Source: Amycolatopsis rifamycinica (GTDB lineage: Bacteria; Actinomycetota; Actinomycetes; Mycobacteriales; Pseudonocardiaceae). From it: 64,000 bases of DNA. Below the pieces are notes generated by a model that worked only from the letters and a program-made list of their open reading frames with translations, ran no database searches and was not told where the DNA came from. The position numbers were made by a program, and so were the translations under genes. Positions 36,026 to 43,623 of this stretch are shown in pieces (the first letter of the stretch is position 1; each line of letters opens with the position of its first letter). The stretch covers positions 124,001 through 188,000 of the forward strand of contig NZ_JMQI01000026.1 in the NCBI RefSeq assembly GCF_000695625.1, written 5' to 3'.

Positions 36026-37215
36026 GGCCACCTCCGTTCGTAGGCGCCGATGTCGAAGCCCGCGCCGGCGGGCCGGGCGACGCCGTCGAGATCGAACGCG
36101 GGAGCGCGCCGGGGGCTGCCGGCGTCCACCGCGGCCGAGCCCGCGGCGAGGTGGTAGTCGCCGCGGGCCGGATCGGTGAACCCCGGGTTCCCGGCGAAGT
36201 TGTGGTCGGCGGCGAACGGCCCGGCGTCGACCGGCCCGTCCCCGAACACGTTGTTGCGCAAGATGTTCCTCCCGGTGAACCGGTCGGCGTCGATCAGCAG
36301 GGAGCCGCGGGCGTTGCCGGCGAAGGTGTTGTTGACGATCGTCAGGTTCCGCATGGTCCCGGCCGACTCGACCCAGAGGCTCAGCCCGGCCTGCGCGTTG
36401 CCGGTGGACAGGTTGTCGAAGACCCGGATGTCCGAGAGCAGCCGGCTTTCCGAGTAGTCCTCGACGGCGAGCCCGATCCCGGCCTTGGTGGCCTCGCGGG
36501 TACCGCCGACGACGTTGGCGTAGACGTCCACGGTGGACGATGAGTCGACGTAGATGTCCGGCCCCCGGTTACCGGTCACGACGTTGTGGTGGATCTTCAC
36601 CCGGGCGGCGTCGTCGTACTTCACGTCGATGCCTTCCTCGCCGTTGTCGTGCACGCGGCAGCCGGACACCTCGACGTCCGACGAACCGGAGGCGATGCTC
36701 AGCGCTTCGTGGTCGGCCGCCGTGCCGCGGGAGTTGGTGCCGCGGATGTCGCACTGCGCGACGCGCACCCGCCGGGTGCCGACCAGCACGAGCCCGCCGT
36801 CACGGGCGCCGTCGACGCCGAAGCGGTCGAACACGAGGTCGTGCGCGCCCTCGGCGTACACGCCGAAGCCGGTCGAACCGGACACGGTCACGTCGGTGAA
36901 CTCCAGCCAGCTGTGCCCGCCGACGACCAGGCCGCCGGCGCCCGTCAGCACCGCGGTGCCGCCCGTGCCGGCGAACCGGATCGGGCGGCCCGGGGCGCCG
37001 TCGCGGCGGACGGTGAGCCCGCCCGGGTAGCTGCCGGCCTCGATCGCGACCGTGTCGCCCGGGCGGGCCACGTCGGCCGCCGCCTGCACCGCGGCGTACT
37101 GCCCGTGCGGCCCCACCCGCCAGGTGCGCGGCGCCGGTCCGGCAGCCCCCTCGGCCGTCGGACCGGCCATGGCCCCCACCAGGAGCGCCACACCGGCCAG
37201 TACCCGTATCGCCAC
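36022..37215 (-). CDS. Secreted right-handed parallel beta-helix protein
   Basis: 397 aa from a GTG at 37215. Residues 1-25 are a signal peptide (hydrophobic core, then EGAAG). TWRVGPHGQYAAVQAAADVA and ARPGDTVAIEAGSYPGGLTV are the classic start of pectate-lyase-like beta-helices, followed by about ten PbH1 coils (FDRFGVDGARDGGLVLVGTR, VEVSGCRVHDNGEEGIDVKY, VNNTFAGNARGSLLIDADRF). The C-terminus, DLDGVARPAGAGFDIGAYER, is the usual choice-of-anchor-Q-like ending. Such proteins bind or cleave acidic polysaccharides. It lies between the kinase (82-nt gap) and FHA genes, suggesting a cell-envelope signal circuit. Confidence 0.9.
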   Translation of the reverse strand: MAIRVLAGVALLVGAMAGPTAEGAAGPAPRTWRVGPHGQYAAVQAAADVARPGDTVAIEAGSYPGGLTVRRDGAPGRPIRFAGTGGTAVLTGAGGLVVGGHSWLEFTDVTVSGSTGFGVYAEGAHDLVFDRFGVDGARDGGLVLVGTRRVRVAQCDIRGTNSRGTAADHEALSIASGSSDVEVSGCRVHDNGEEGIDVKYDDAARVKIHHNVVTGNRGPDIYVDSSSTVDVYANVVGGTREATKAGIGLAVEDYSESRLLSDIRVFDNLSTGNAQAGLSLWVESAGTMRNLTIVNNTFAGNARGSLLIDADRFTGRNILRNNVFGDGPVDAGPFAADHNFAGNPGFTDPARGDYHLAAGSAAVDAGSPRRAPAFDLDGVARPAGAGFDIGAYERRWP

Positions 37216-37297
37216 TTCTCGTCCCGTCTCCTCCGGCCCGCGAACCCGGCCTCGGCCCTCCCTTTCTAGCCGGGACCGCCGGGGACCGGTCCCCGGT

Positions 37298-39106
37298 TCA
37301 CGGCAGGTGCCGGACGAGGACCTCCGCCAGCGAGCGCGCGGTCGCGCACAGCGCGTCACCACCGGCCGCCGTGGTGTCCTCGACGGAGACGACGGCGACC
37401 TCCTCCCGATCCGAGGGGGTGCCGGGCAGCACCGGCAACGCCGGGACGTACGGGCGGTGCACGACCTTGACGGCGCACTCCGGATGCCCGCCCGGCACCG
37501 GCGCGACGACGGCGTTGCGGTTCCCCACGCGGATCCGGTCGCCCGGCACCTCCTCGTCCGCCTCGATCGGCCATTCCCGGGTGAACTCCACGGTGATCGT
37601 GCGGGGATCGTGCTCCCAGGTGCAGCCCCAGCCACCGAACCCGCGATCCGGTTTCTTGGCCCGGCCGAGCACACCCGACGTCGTGGCGTCGTCGAGCAGG
37701 CCGCAGGCGTCGACGCGGGCCAGCGACCGCTCGGGAAACGGCCGCTCGCGCGCGGGCAGGGGCCCGTTGGCGAGCTTGGCCAGCACGCCGGAGAGCACCG
37801 AATCCGAGAAGTTGCACAGCGGCGCGTCCTGTGCGCGGGTCACCGGGTACGAGGTGACGACGATCCGGTTGGCGTCGGCCAGCGAGATGGCACGCTCGCA
37901 GGAGCCGTCGTGGGCTTCGGGATACTCGATTTCGCCCATCTTGCCCGGCACCGGCGGCCGGGGCGGGTACCGCAGCGGGCCGGTCAGCTCGAGCCGGGTC
38001 TGCACCTGCCCGGTCTTGTCGGCCAGCGTGGTCGTGACCACGCAGGTGCCGAAGTTCAGCACCTCGGGGTCGACGAACGGCTCCCCGAACCCGGTTAGCG
38101 AGTTGAGCGAGATCGCCGCGCACGGGTCCGTCCCGGCGGGGTCGGCACCGAGGGTGTTCGCGCCGGCCGGTGCGCCGTGGGTGGTGGGGCCGGCCGGGGA
38201 GCCGTCAGTGGTGGTCCACAGCGGCCGGACGAGGACGAATCCCGCCACCAGCGCGGCCACCGCCGCCACCGCGGCCCCGGCGAGCCACCGGCGGCGCAGG
38301 TGGCGTCGCGGCCGCCGGGGCACGGGCGCGTCCGCCGTGAGCAGCGTGACCGCCTCGGCGGCACCGGGCCGGTCGGCCGGGCGCCGGGCCATCAGCGCGT
38401 CGAGCACCGGCGCGAACCGGCCCGCGCGCTCGGCGGGCGCGGGCCGTCCGGCGGCGGCGCGGCGCACCTGCGCGAACGGGCCGTCCTCGCCCGAGCCCCA
38501 CGGCGACCGGCCTTCGATCGCGGCGTAGAGGGTGGCGCCCAGGGAGAAGACGTCCGAGGCGGGCCCGGCTTCGGCGCCGTCGGCCACCTCCGGCGCGACG
38601 TACCCGAGCGTGCCGGTCAGCTGGGCGCCGCCGGTGCGGGTGACCTCGGTCCAGCGCGCGATGCCCAGGTCGGTCAGCTTGGCGACGTCGTCCGCGGTCA
38701 CCAGGACGTTGCCCGGCTTGACGTCGCGGTGGACGATGCCGCGGGCGTGCATGTCCGCGAGCGCCGCGGCGAGCTGCGCGCCGATGCGCCGGACGCGGTC
38801 CTCGGGCAGCGGCCCCCCGTCGTCGACGAGTTCCTCGAGGCTCCGGGCGGCCAGGTACTCCGTGACCAGCCACTGGGCGTCCCCGTCGGCGACCGTGTCG
38901 AACACGGTGACGACGTTCGAGTGCAGCAGCCCGGCACCGATCCGCGCCTCACGCCGGATCTGCCCGGCGTCCTCGCCCAGCGCCCGCTTGAGCGTCACCT
39001 GCCGGCCGAGCTCGAGATCGACCGCCCGCCAGACGACGCCCATGCCACCTCGGCCGAGCTCCTCTTCCAGCCGATAACGGCCGGCCACCACTCGCCCCTT
39101 GGTCAC
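37298..39106 (-). CDS. Transmembrane Ser/Thr protein kinase with extracellular DUF3558-like sensor
   Basis: 602 aa, GTG start. Kinase domain 1-260: LGRGGMGVVWRAVD (17-30), Lys40, HRDVKPGN (catalytic Asp128), DLG (146-148, the actinobacterial form of DFG), GTLGYVAPE. One membrane helix at about 275-296. The extracellular part (300-602) has paired cysteines (DPCAAI ... FGTCVVT; DACGLL ... GWGCTWEH) like DUF3558/lipoprotein-type sensors, apparently two repeats. Upstream of the beta-helix and FHA genes in the same direction. The kinase probably senses an envelope ligand and phosphorylates targets read by the FHA protein. Confidence 0.94.
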   Translation of the reverse strand: MTKGRVVAGRYRLEEELGRGGMGVVWRAVDLELGRQVTLKRALGEDAGQIRREARIGAGLLHSNVVTVFDTVADGDAQWLVTEYLAARSLEELVDDGGPLPEDRVRRIGAQLAAALADMHARGIVHRDVKPGNVLVTADDVAKLTDLGIARWTEVTRTGGAQLTGTLGYVAPEVADGAEAGPASDVFSLGATLYAAIEGRSPWGSGEDGPFAQVRRAAAGRPAPAERAGRFAPVLDALMARRPADRPGAAEAVTLLTADAPVPRRPRRHLRRRWLAGAAVAAVAALVAGFVLVRPLWTTTDGSPAGPTTHGAPAGANTLGADPAGTDPCAAISLNSLTGFGEPFVDPEVLNFGTCVVTTTLADKTGQVQTRLELTGPLRYPPRPPVPGKMGEIEYPEAHDGSCERAISLADANRIVVTSYPVTRAQDAPLCNFSDSVLSGVLAKLANGPLPARERPFPERSLARVDACGLLDDATTSGVLGRAKKPDRGFGGWGCTWEHDPRTITVEFTREWPIEADEEVPGDRIRVGNRNAVVAPVPGGHPECAVKVVHRPYVPALPVLPGTPSDREEVAVVSVEDTTAAGGDALCATARSLAEVLVRHLP

Positions 39107-39246
39107 CCGGGCAGTCTACGAAATGCCGTATCGATCTGCTGACGCCGCGTCACCACGGCCTGGATCTCGCGGCCGGGGACCGGTCCCGCGGATCCCGCCC
39201 GATACTGCGGACGCGGCACGCGGCACGGGAATTCGTGAGGGGAGCA

Positions 39247-39708
39247 GTGGCCAAGACAGGCGAATATCCACAGGTGCGTCTGGCCTGCATCCACGGCGAG
39301 CGGCACCGCGAGCACGCCTCCGTGTTCACGACCACCGTCCGGTACTCGCTGAGCGACATCCCGGTTCCGCGGCCCGCCACCGGCCTCGTCGAAGCCGTGG
39401 TGGCCTGCGGATCGTGCGAGAGCCGGTTGCCCGTGCGGGTGTTCAGCCCCGCCACGCGCCGGCGGTGGAAGCTGGCTTGGTCCGGGATGTTCGTGGTGGG
39501 GGCGTTGATCGCCACGCCGTCGACCATCCGCCTGCTCGCCTTGGACGCACTCGGCGGCTCACCCCCGCAGCCGTACGTGCTGCCGCTGCTGGCCACGGTG
39601 TTCGGCCTCGGCACGGCGGTGATGGGAGCCAGGTTCTTCGTCACCGAAGACGGGGTCCGGCTCACCTCGTTCTGGGGTGCTGCCGGCCACCGCCTCCGCC
39701 GGTGGTGA
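39247..39708 (+). CDS. Hypothetical membrane protein with cysteine motif
   Basis: 153 aa from the GTG at 39247, which has AGGGGAG just upstream; a GTG at 39235 is an alternative. The N-terminal soluble part contains LACIHGERHREHA and a CGSC motif (VVACGSCESRLPVRVFSP), reminiscent of a small metal-binding site. Two hydrophobic helices (about 80-98 and 108-125) follow, then a short basic tail (GHRLRRW). Family not recognised. Divergent from the kinase gene. A 38-bp perfect palindrome lies 38 nt after the stop. Confidence 0.65.
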   Translation: MAKTGEYPQVRLACIHGERHREHASVFTTTVRYSLSDIPVPRPATGLVEAVVACGSCESRLPVRVFSPATRRRWKLAWSGMFVVGALIATPSTIRLLALDALGGSPPQPYVLPLLATVFGLGTAVMGARFFVTEDGVRLTSFWGAAGHRLRRW

Positions 39709-39746
39709 CCCGTCAGGGACCGGTGCTCGCGGGCGCTCGCCGTCGC

Positions 39747-39784
39747 CGTCAACCCGTTTCAGGCCGGCCTGAAACGGGTTGACG
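39747..39784. terminator. 38-bp perfect palindrome, probable strong hairpin terminator
   Basis: A perfectly symmetric 38-bp sequence: the 19-bp arm begins CGTCAACCCGTTTCAGG and meets its complement at a GGCC centre. It starts 38 nt after the stop of the small membrane protein. As RNA it forms a 17-bp stem with a CCGG loop but no U tract. A terminator or mRNA-end hairpin is likeliest; a protein-binding or recombination site cannot be excluded. Confidence 0.6.
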
Positions 39785-40103
39785 TCGCCTTGGGCCCCTT
39801 TTACGCTCATCGACATCCGGCACATTCCTGAATATGTGAATTGTTTCGACTGAAAAGTTCGTCGTACCAGAAACGCGTTCTGGGGATCCAACAAAACAGA
39901 CCCGAGATCGTTGGTATGGCAATCCGTCACTTCCCAATCAAGGGCGCGCGGGGGCCACGCGGTGCGGGGACGCGGCGGATATGGCGTGGCCGGCAGTGAC
40001 CAGGGTCCGCCGGGGGTGTTTCGGCAGGGAGCCACACGTCGGTTTCTGACTTTCGAGACCCATCCGCAAGTCAAGGAAGAACGAGAAAAGTCAAGGGAGA
40101 ACG
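39785..40103. promoter_or_regulatory. AT-richer leader region upstream of the small secreted protein
   Basis: No gene recognised. It is markedly richer in A and T than the surroundings in its first half. It contains an inverted repeat CCAGAA-ACGCG-TTCTGG (39867-39883) that could be a regulator site. It must carry the promoter of the secreted four-cysteine protein, with a long leader or distant control sites. Confidence 0.45.
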
Positions 40104-40430
40104 ATGAAGAAGTCCCTGTTCGCGCTGGCCATGCTGCCCGCCGCCGGTGCGCTGGCCGTTCTGGGTGCGGGCACCGCCTCCGCCACCACCACGACCAGCG
40201 CGGCGTCCCCGATCCAGGTGATGGCGAGCTGCGATCCCATCTGGATGCTGTCCGACCGGGCCGGGGGCAACTGCTACGACATCGCGTTCCGGGTGGGTGT
40301 CCGGTGCAAGTCAACCCGCGGTGACTGGCAGGTCTTCTTCAGCGACTGGCACCAGCCGCGCAACCCCGCAACGGCCTTCTGCCCGGCCGGCTGGGAAACC
40401 GTGAGCGCCGACTACGACCTTCCCGAATAG
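40104..40430 (+). CDS. Small secreted protein with four cysteines
   Basis: 108 aa; AAGGGAGAACG ribosome site before the ATG. A clear signal peptide (MKKSLFALAMLPAAGALAVL, cleavage near ASA-TTT at about residue 27). The mature part of about 80 residues has four cysteines (MASCDPIW, GNCYDIAF, GVRCKSTRG, TAFCPAGW), probably forming two disulfides. Family not recognised; its size resembles small actinobacterial secreted inhibitors or effector-like proteins. It stands alone after an AT-rich leader and before a decayed transposase. Confidence 0.8.
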   Translation: MKKSLFALAMLPAAGALAVLGAGTASATTTTSAASPIQVMASCDPIWMLSDRAGGNCYDIAFRVGVRCKSTRGDWQVFFSDWHQPRNPATAFCPAGWETVSADYDLPE

Positions 40431-40464
40431 GTTCGAGAACGGCCTTCTTGGCGATCACCACCGG

Positions 40465-40790
40465 GAAGGCCGTTCCACCCCCGCTCGTCCCCGCGGGTGG
40501 GCGATCACCGGCCCGGCCGCGGCGCAGCCGGTTGGCTCGCTGGTCCCGGCGTTCGGGAATGGTCGCCGGGACGCGGCGTCGGCGCAGATAAATGCCGATG
40601 GCGCGGCTGGAGTAGCCCTTGTCCGCCAGGACCCGGCTGGGCCGCCTCGCCGTCGCCCCCGACCCCGGCGGCGGAACTCGACACCGGCCACGACCTGGCT
40701 CGCTCTGCCCGCCGCAGACAAGGAGAGCGCGCTCTGCCAGTTCTGGTTCCGCCGCAATGGTGTCACGCTCAGCTGGGCCTTGCGCAGCTT
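40465..40790 (-). pseudogene. Frameshifted remnant of an IS5-type DDE transposase
   Basis: In one - strand frame the region near 40490-40650 reads SRVLADKGYSSRAIGIYLRR, then RRVPATIPERRDQRANRLRR, matching the LADKxYSSRAxRxYLRRRGIxxTIPExxDQ block of IS5-family transposases. The preceding part of the same protein (ALSLSAAGRASQVVAGV, like PLSxLVTAGQAGD) lies in a different frame, so a frameshift separates them. The N-terminal DDE domain and the C-terminal ERCFN region are missing, and no terminal repeats were found. Decayed and non-functional. Confidence 0.65.
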
Positions 40791-40824
40791 CCCGGTAGCG
40801 TCTCGGACGAAAGTACGATGAGGC

Positions 40825-41643
40825 ATGGCGAACTGGACGCTGGTGCTGCCGCAGCGCGACACGGTCCGCGCGCCCGCCGAACGACGTTCCGCGTGCCCCC
40901 ACCCCCGGCTGGCCGGGCCGGTGCTCGGCTACGTCTACCACGACTTCCACCGCACGGACGCGCTGCCGTGGCGGTTCACTCCGCTCGGCCTGGTCACCGT
41001 GACGCTCGACTTCACCGCGCCCATCCGACGGGTGGTCGACGCGACACACGACCTGCCGGTATCACCGGTGCTCGGCCTGCGCGACCGGCCCCTGGAGGTG
41101 GTCCAGTCCGGTCCGTCCCGCGGGATCGCCGTCGCCCTGACGCCGCCCGGCGCGTACGCGCTGTTCGGCATGCCGCTGCGGGAGCTGGCGAACACCACCG
41201 CCGGCTTCGCCGACCTGCTCGGCCGGGAGGCGGAACTGCTGACCGAGCGGCTCAGCGAACACCCGGACCCCCGGCTCCTCGACGCCTTCCTCGGCGCGCG
41301 GCTGCGCGACCCGGCAACGCCGCCGCGGCCGGTGCTCGGCGCGTGGCACCGCCTCCTGGCCACCCGTGGCCGGGTGCGGATCGAGGACCTCGCCGAAGAA
41401 GCCGGCTGGACGCGCCAGCACCTCACCAACCGCTTCCGGGCGGCGTTCGGGTTCGGCCCGAAGACCGTCGCCCGCGTCGTCCGGCTTCAGCACGCGACGT
41501 CACTGGCCGGCCGGCTACCGTGGCCGGAGATCGCCCACCGGTGCGGCTACGCCGACCAGTCCCACCTCAACCGCGACTTCCGCGCGATCACCGGGTGCAC
41601 CCCGACGGAGTACGCGCCCCCTGAAGCCGGGAACCTCGGGTGA
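40825..41643 (+). CDS. AraC family regulator
   Basis: 272 aa. The N-terminal part (GPVLGYVYHDFHRTDALPWR, FTPLGLVTVTLDF) resembles the DUF6597-type sensor of actinobacterial AraC proteins. The C-terminal double helix-turn-helix (about 180-262) reads RIEDLAEEAGWTRQHLTNRF, then FGFGPKTVARVVRLQHA and EIAHRCGYADQSHLNRDFRA, ending TGCTPTEYAPPE. The target is not evident: neighbours are the transposase remnant and a gene-poor stretch. The ribosome site is GATGAGG-like, close to the ATG. Confidence 0.88.
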   Translation: MANWTLVLPQRDTVRAPAERRSACPHPRLAGPVLGYVYHDFHRTDALPWRFTPLGLVTVTLDFTAPIRRVVDATHDLPVSPVLGLRDRPLEVVQSGPSRGIAVALTPPGAYALFGMPLRELANTTAGFADLLGREAELLTERLSEHPDPRLLDAFLGARLRDPATPPRPVLGAWHRLLATRGRVRIEDLAEEAGWTRQHLTNRFRAAFGFGPKTVARVVRLQHATSLAGRLPWPEIAHRCGYADQSHLNRDFRAITGCTPTEYAPPEAGNLG

Positions 41644-42006
41644 ATCCGGCGACCCCAGGCCGCAGCCACCCACGCATCGGCGCTGTGAATCAAGCCCGGC
41701 CATGCCACCACCGGGTGAGGCCGGCCCCACCGGGCGCATCTGCCTGCACATGGGGGTAGGCCGTCGCGGCGCCGGGTCATGCGCCCGGGAACGCCGAGCT
41801 GTGGCGCCGACCCTTAGCTTGGCGTTCCATGCCGGTCCGGCGGCGGCGCACGAGGTCGTCCCGGTCGCCGCGTCTTCTGGACAGCTAGTCGCGCTGGTGT
41901 TCGCAGGGGGTCAGGACATCAAGCTGCTCAAGGGGGTCAAGCTTGAATCTGGCTCGGGTTGGGCAGAGCCCTTTCCTGTCAACCGCAGCAATGAAAGATG
42001 AGGACC
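41644..42006. other. Gene-poor stretch between the AraC gene and the monooxygenase fragment
   Basis: No convincing coding sequence on either strand. An imperfect inverted repeat lies at 41788-41828. It probably represents rearranged DNA together with the flanking transposase remnant and the broken monooxygenase gene. Confidence 0.45.
41788..41828. repeat. 13-bp imperfect inverted repeat
   Basis: GGAACGCCGAGCT (41788-41800) and AGCTTGGCGTTCC (41816-41828) are complementary except for one G-T pair, with a 15-nt loop. It could be a transcription terminator or the trace of a small mobile element in this decayed area. Confidence 0.45.
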
Positions 42007-42367
42007 ATGCGGATCGGAATCGTCGGTCTCGGCGTCGGCGGAGCCACCGCCGCAGCCGCTATGTCCCAGGACGGTCATGAGGTGACCGTGTTCGAGCAAG
42101 CGCCTGCCATCGAGGAGGTCGGAGCCGGCCTCGCTTTGGGACCGAACGCGGTTCGACTGCTGCGCGGCTTGGGCCTTGGTTCCCGGATGGCCGAGCGCGG
42201 ATGCGTTCGGTCGGGCGAGGGCCTCATGCTCGTGGCTGATCCTCGCCGTGGGCGTGGCCTACGCGGGAGTCCGGCTGCGCCCCCGAGTCGGCGACGCCCT
42301 GCTCGTCGGCTTCGGAGTCGGCGTCCTGATCATCGCGTTGGCCACCGGCATGCAGATGCTCGCCTGA
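42007..42367 (+). pseudogene. Broken gene: FAD-monooxygenase N-terminus joined out of frame to a membrane-protein tail
   Basis: From the ATG at 42007 (TGAGGA ribosome site) the frame gives MRIGIVGLGVGGATAAAAMS then VTVFEQAPAIEEVGAGLALG and PNAVRLLRGLGLG, a typical FAD-monooxygenase start with the GxGxxG loop. Similarity ends near 42230. From there another frame reads WLILAVGVAYAGVRLRPRVG then DALLVGFGVGVLIIALATGM to a stop at 42367, clearly the C-terminal two helices of an integral membrane protein. The original frame continues as low-complexity Arg-rich sequence. A deletion or recombination has joined two unrelated genes. Confidence 0.65.
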
Positions 42368-42469
42368 GCATCGGGGCCAGGATGTCGTAAGCAGCCTTCG
42401 TGGTGTGGTGGCACCGATCACGGGTACCCGAGCCGCAGACCGAAGACCGACGAAGGAAGCGGGGGTCCC

Positions 42470-42883
42470 ATGCAGACCGAATACGCGCCGACGACTGTCG
42501 AACAGGTCGAAACCCGGGTGCTGGACGTCGAGGACGACCTGGCCGAACTGTCCTGGGTTCGCCGATGGGCCCGCTCCGCGCTGAGCGATCTGTCCGAAGC
42601 AGACCTGACCGACACGATCATGGTGCTGGACGAGCTCGTATCGAACGCGCTCCGGCACGGGACCCCGCCGCGGCAGGTGCGGCTGCTGCGCCGGGCGGGC
42701 TGGCTGCGCATCGAAGTCGACGACTCGTGCCGCGACCCGGCGTGTCCGCGCCCGCCCTCGGAAACCGGCGGACGGGGACTCGCACTGGTCGAGCAGTGCA
42801 CCATCGCCTGGGGACAGGAACAGCGGCCTACCGGGAAGACGGTCTGGGCCGAGATCGTCCCCACCGTCCAGCCCTCCGGATGA
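42470..42883 (+). CDS. Anti-sigma-type ATP-binding protein (HATPase_c_2, RsbW-like)
   Basis: 137 aa with GAAGGAAG before the ATG. Single-domain GHKL ATPase: N box MVLDELVSNALRHG, G1 box VDDSCRDPACP (a variant of D-x-G), G2 box ETGGRGLALVEQC. The G1 glycine is replaced (DDSCRDP), common in this actinobacterial group. Members act as serine kinases that hold sigma factors or anti-anti-sigma proteins in check. No sigma factor or STAS gene adjoins it, so the partner is elsewhere. The N-terminal 35 residues are acidic (VEQVETRVLDVEDDLAEL). Confidence 0.88.
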   Translation: MQTEYAPTTVEQVETRVLDVEDDLAELSWVRRWARSALSDLSEADLTDTIMVLDELVSNALRHGTPPRQVRLLRRAGWLRIEVDDSCRDPACPRPPSETGGRGLALVEQCTIAWGQEQRPTGKTVWAEIVPTVQPSG

Positions 42884-42986
42884 GAACGGCCGTTTGACCG
42901 GCAGGGGGTCCGGGGTACCTCCGCGCTCGAAGCGAGCCGCCACCCGCTCAGGGGTGGCGGGTCCCCCGGAAAAGGAGTTCCCCACC

Positions 42987-43142
42987 GTGATCGTCCTCGG
43001 CGTCATCCTGATCATCATCGGCTTCCTCATCGGCATCCCGGTGCTGTACACGATCGGCACCGTGCTCGCCGTCGCGGGCGTCGTCCTCGCGATCCTCGGC
43101 GGGACCGGCCGCAGGATCGGCGGCCGCGCGCACTGGTACTGA
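42987..43142 (+). CDS. Small two-helix membrane protein (DUF6131-like)
   Basis: 51 aa from a GTG at 42987 with AAAGGAG 9 nt upstream. Two hydrophobic helices (VIVLGVILIIIGFLIGIPVL and TIGTVLAVAGVVLAILGG) are followed by a conserved glycine/arginine-rich tail, TGRRIGGRAHWY. The G-R-x-I-G-G-R-x-H-x-Y end is characteristic of DUF6131, small proteins frequent in actinomycetes. Role unknown; possibly a stress-related envelope protein. A hairpin terminator follows 9 nt after the stop. Confidence 0.82.
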   Translation: MIVLGVILIIIGFLIGIPVLYTIGTVLAVAGVVLAILGGTGRRIGGRAHWY

Positions 43143-43350
43143 GCCCGGAACGGGCCGGAAGCCCCGGCTTCCGGCCCTTTCCGTGCGCGTTGACGGACAG
43201 CACCACGGTCGCCGGCTGCTGCCCGGCCGCATGGGAGCCGTCCTGAGTGCGAACTCCCCCATACCCGGCCACTTCGGCAGTCTTCCGCGTCTCGGGGTCA
43301 ACACCGGTCCAGCCGCGTTTCACCTGGGGCGTAGAAGTCCCATCGCTCAT
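43027..43350 (-). CDS. Possible small ORF antisense to the DUF6131-like gene
   Basis: 107 codons from the ATG at 43350, preceded by a good GGAGGGCAG site. The first 55 residues look protein-like (MSDGTSTPQVKRGWTGVDPE, then TRKTAEVAGYGGVRTQDGSH). The rest is Arg/Ser-rich and antisense to the membrane-protein gene, where third-position bias favours the + strand. A real gene shortened or altered at its end, or chance, are both possible. Confidence 0.25.
   Translation of the reverse strand: MSDGTSTPQVKRGWTGVDPETRKTAEVAGYGGVRTQDGSHAAGQQPATVVLSVNAHGKGRKPGLPARSGLSTSARGRRSCGRSRRGSRGRRPRRRARCRSCTAPGCR
43152..43177. terminator. Hairpin terminator after the DUF6131-like gene
   Basis: GGGCCGGAAGCC and its exact complement GGCTTCCGGCCC are separated by CC (in practice a 10-bp stem with a 6-nt loop) and followed by TTT. 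It starts 9 nt after the stop. Confidence 0.75.
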
Positions 43351-43623
43351 CTGCCCTCCTTCGCCAGTTAAGTCGGCGAAGGCACTCGAAAGGTTCACAA
43401 CGCTGCCCGAGCAGGATCATGCCCGTGACGATCGCGGCATAGGGGGCACCTGGACGCGGCGGCACCGTGCGCGGACCGGATCGGCGGCCGGGTCGTGGAA
43501 TCACTCGTCCTGGCGCGCGGCCTCGCTGCCGACACCACCGGACGGCATCACCTGCACCCTCGAACTGGGCCGAGGCCCCGCCGGCCGGCCCGCCCGCCCC
43601 GGCCCCGCACTGAGCGGGCCTCC
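43178..43623. other. Region between the small-gene patch and the PKS cluster end
   Basis: Apart from the doubtful small antisense ORF no gene is seen. It lies downstream of the PKS thioesterase gene (- strand stop at 43624) and therefore marks the left border of the visible PKS operon. No clear terminator was found right after the PKS stop. Confidence 0.45.
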
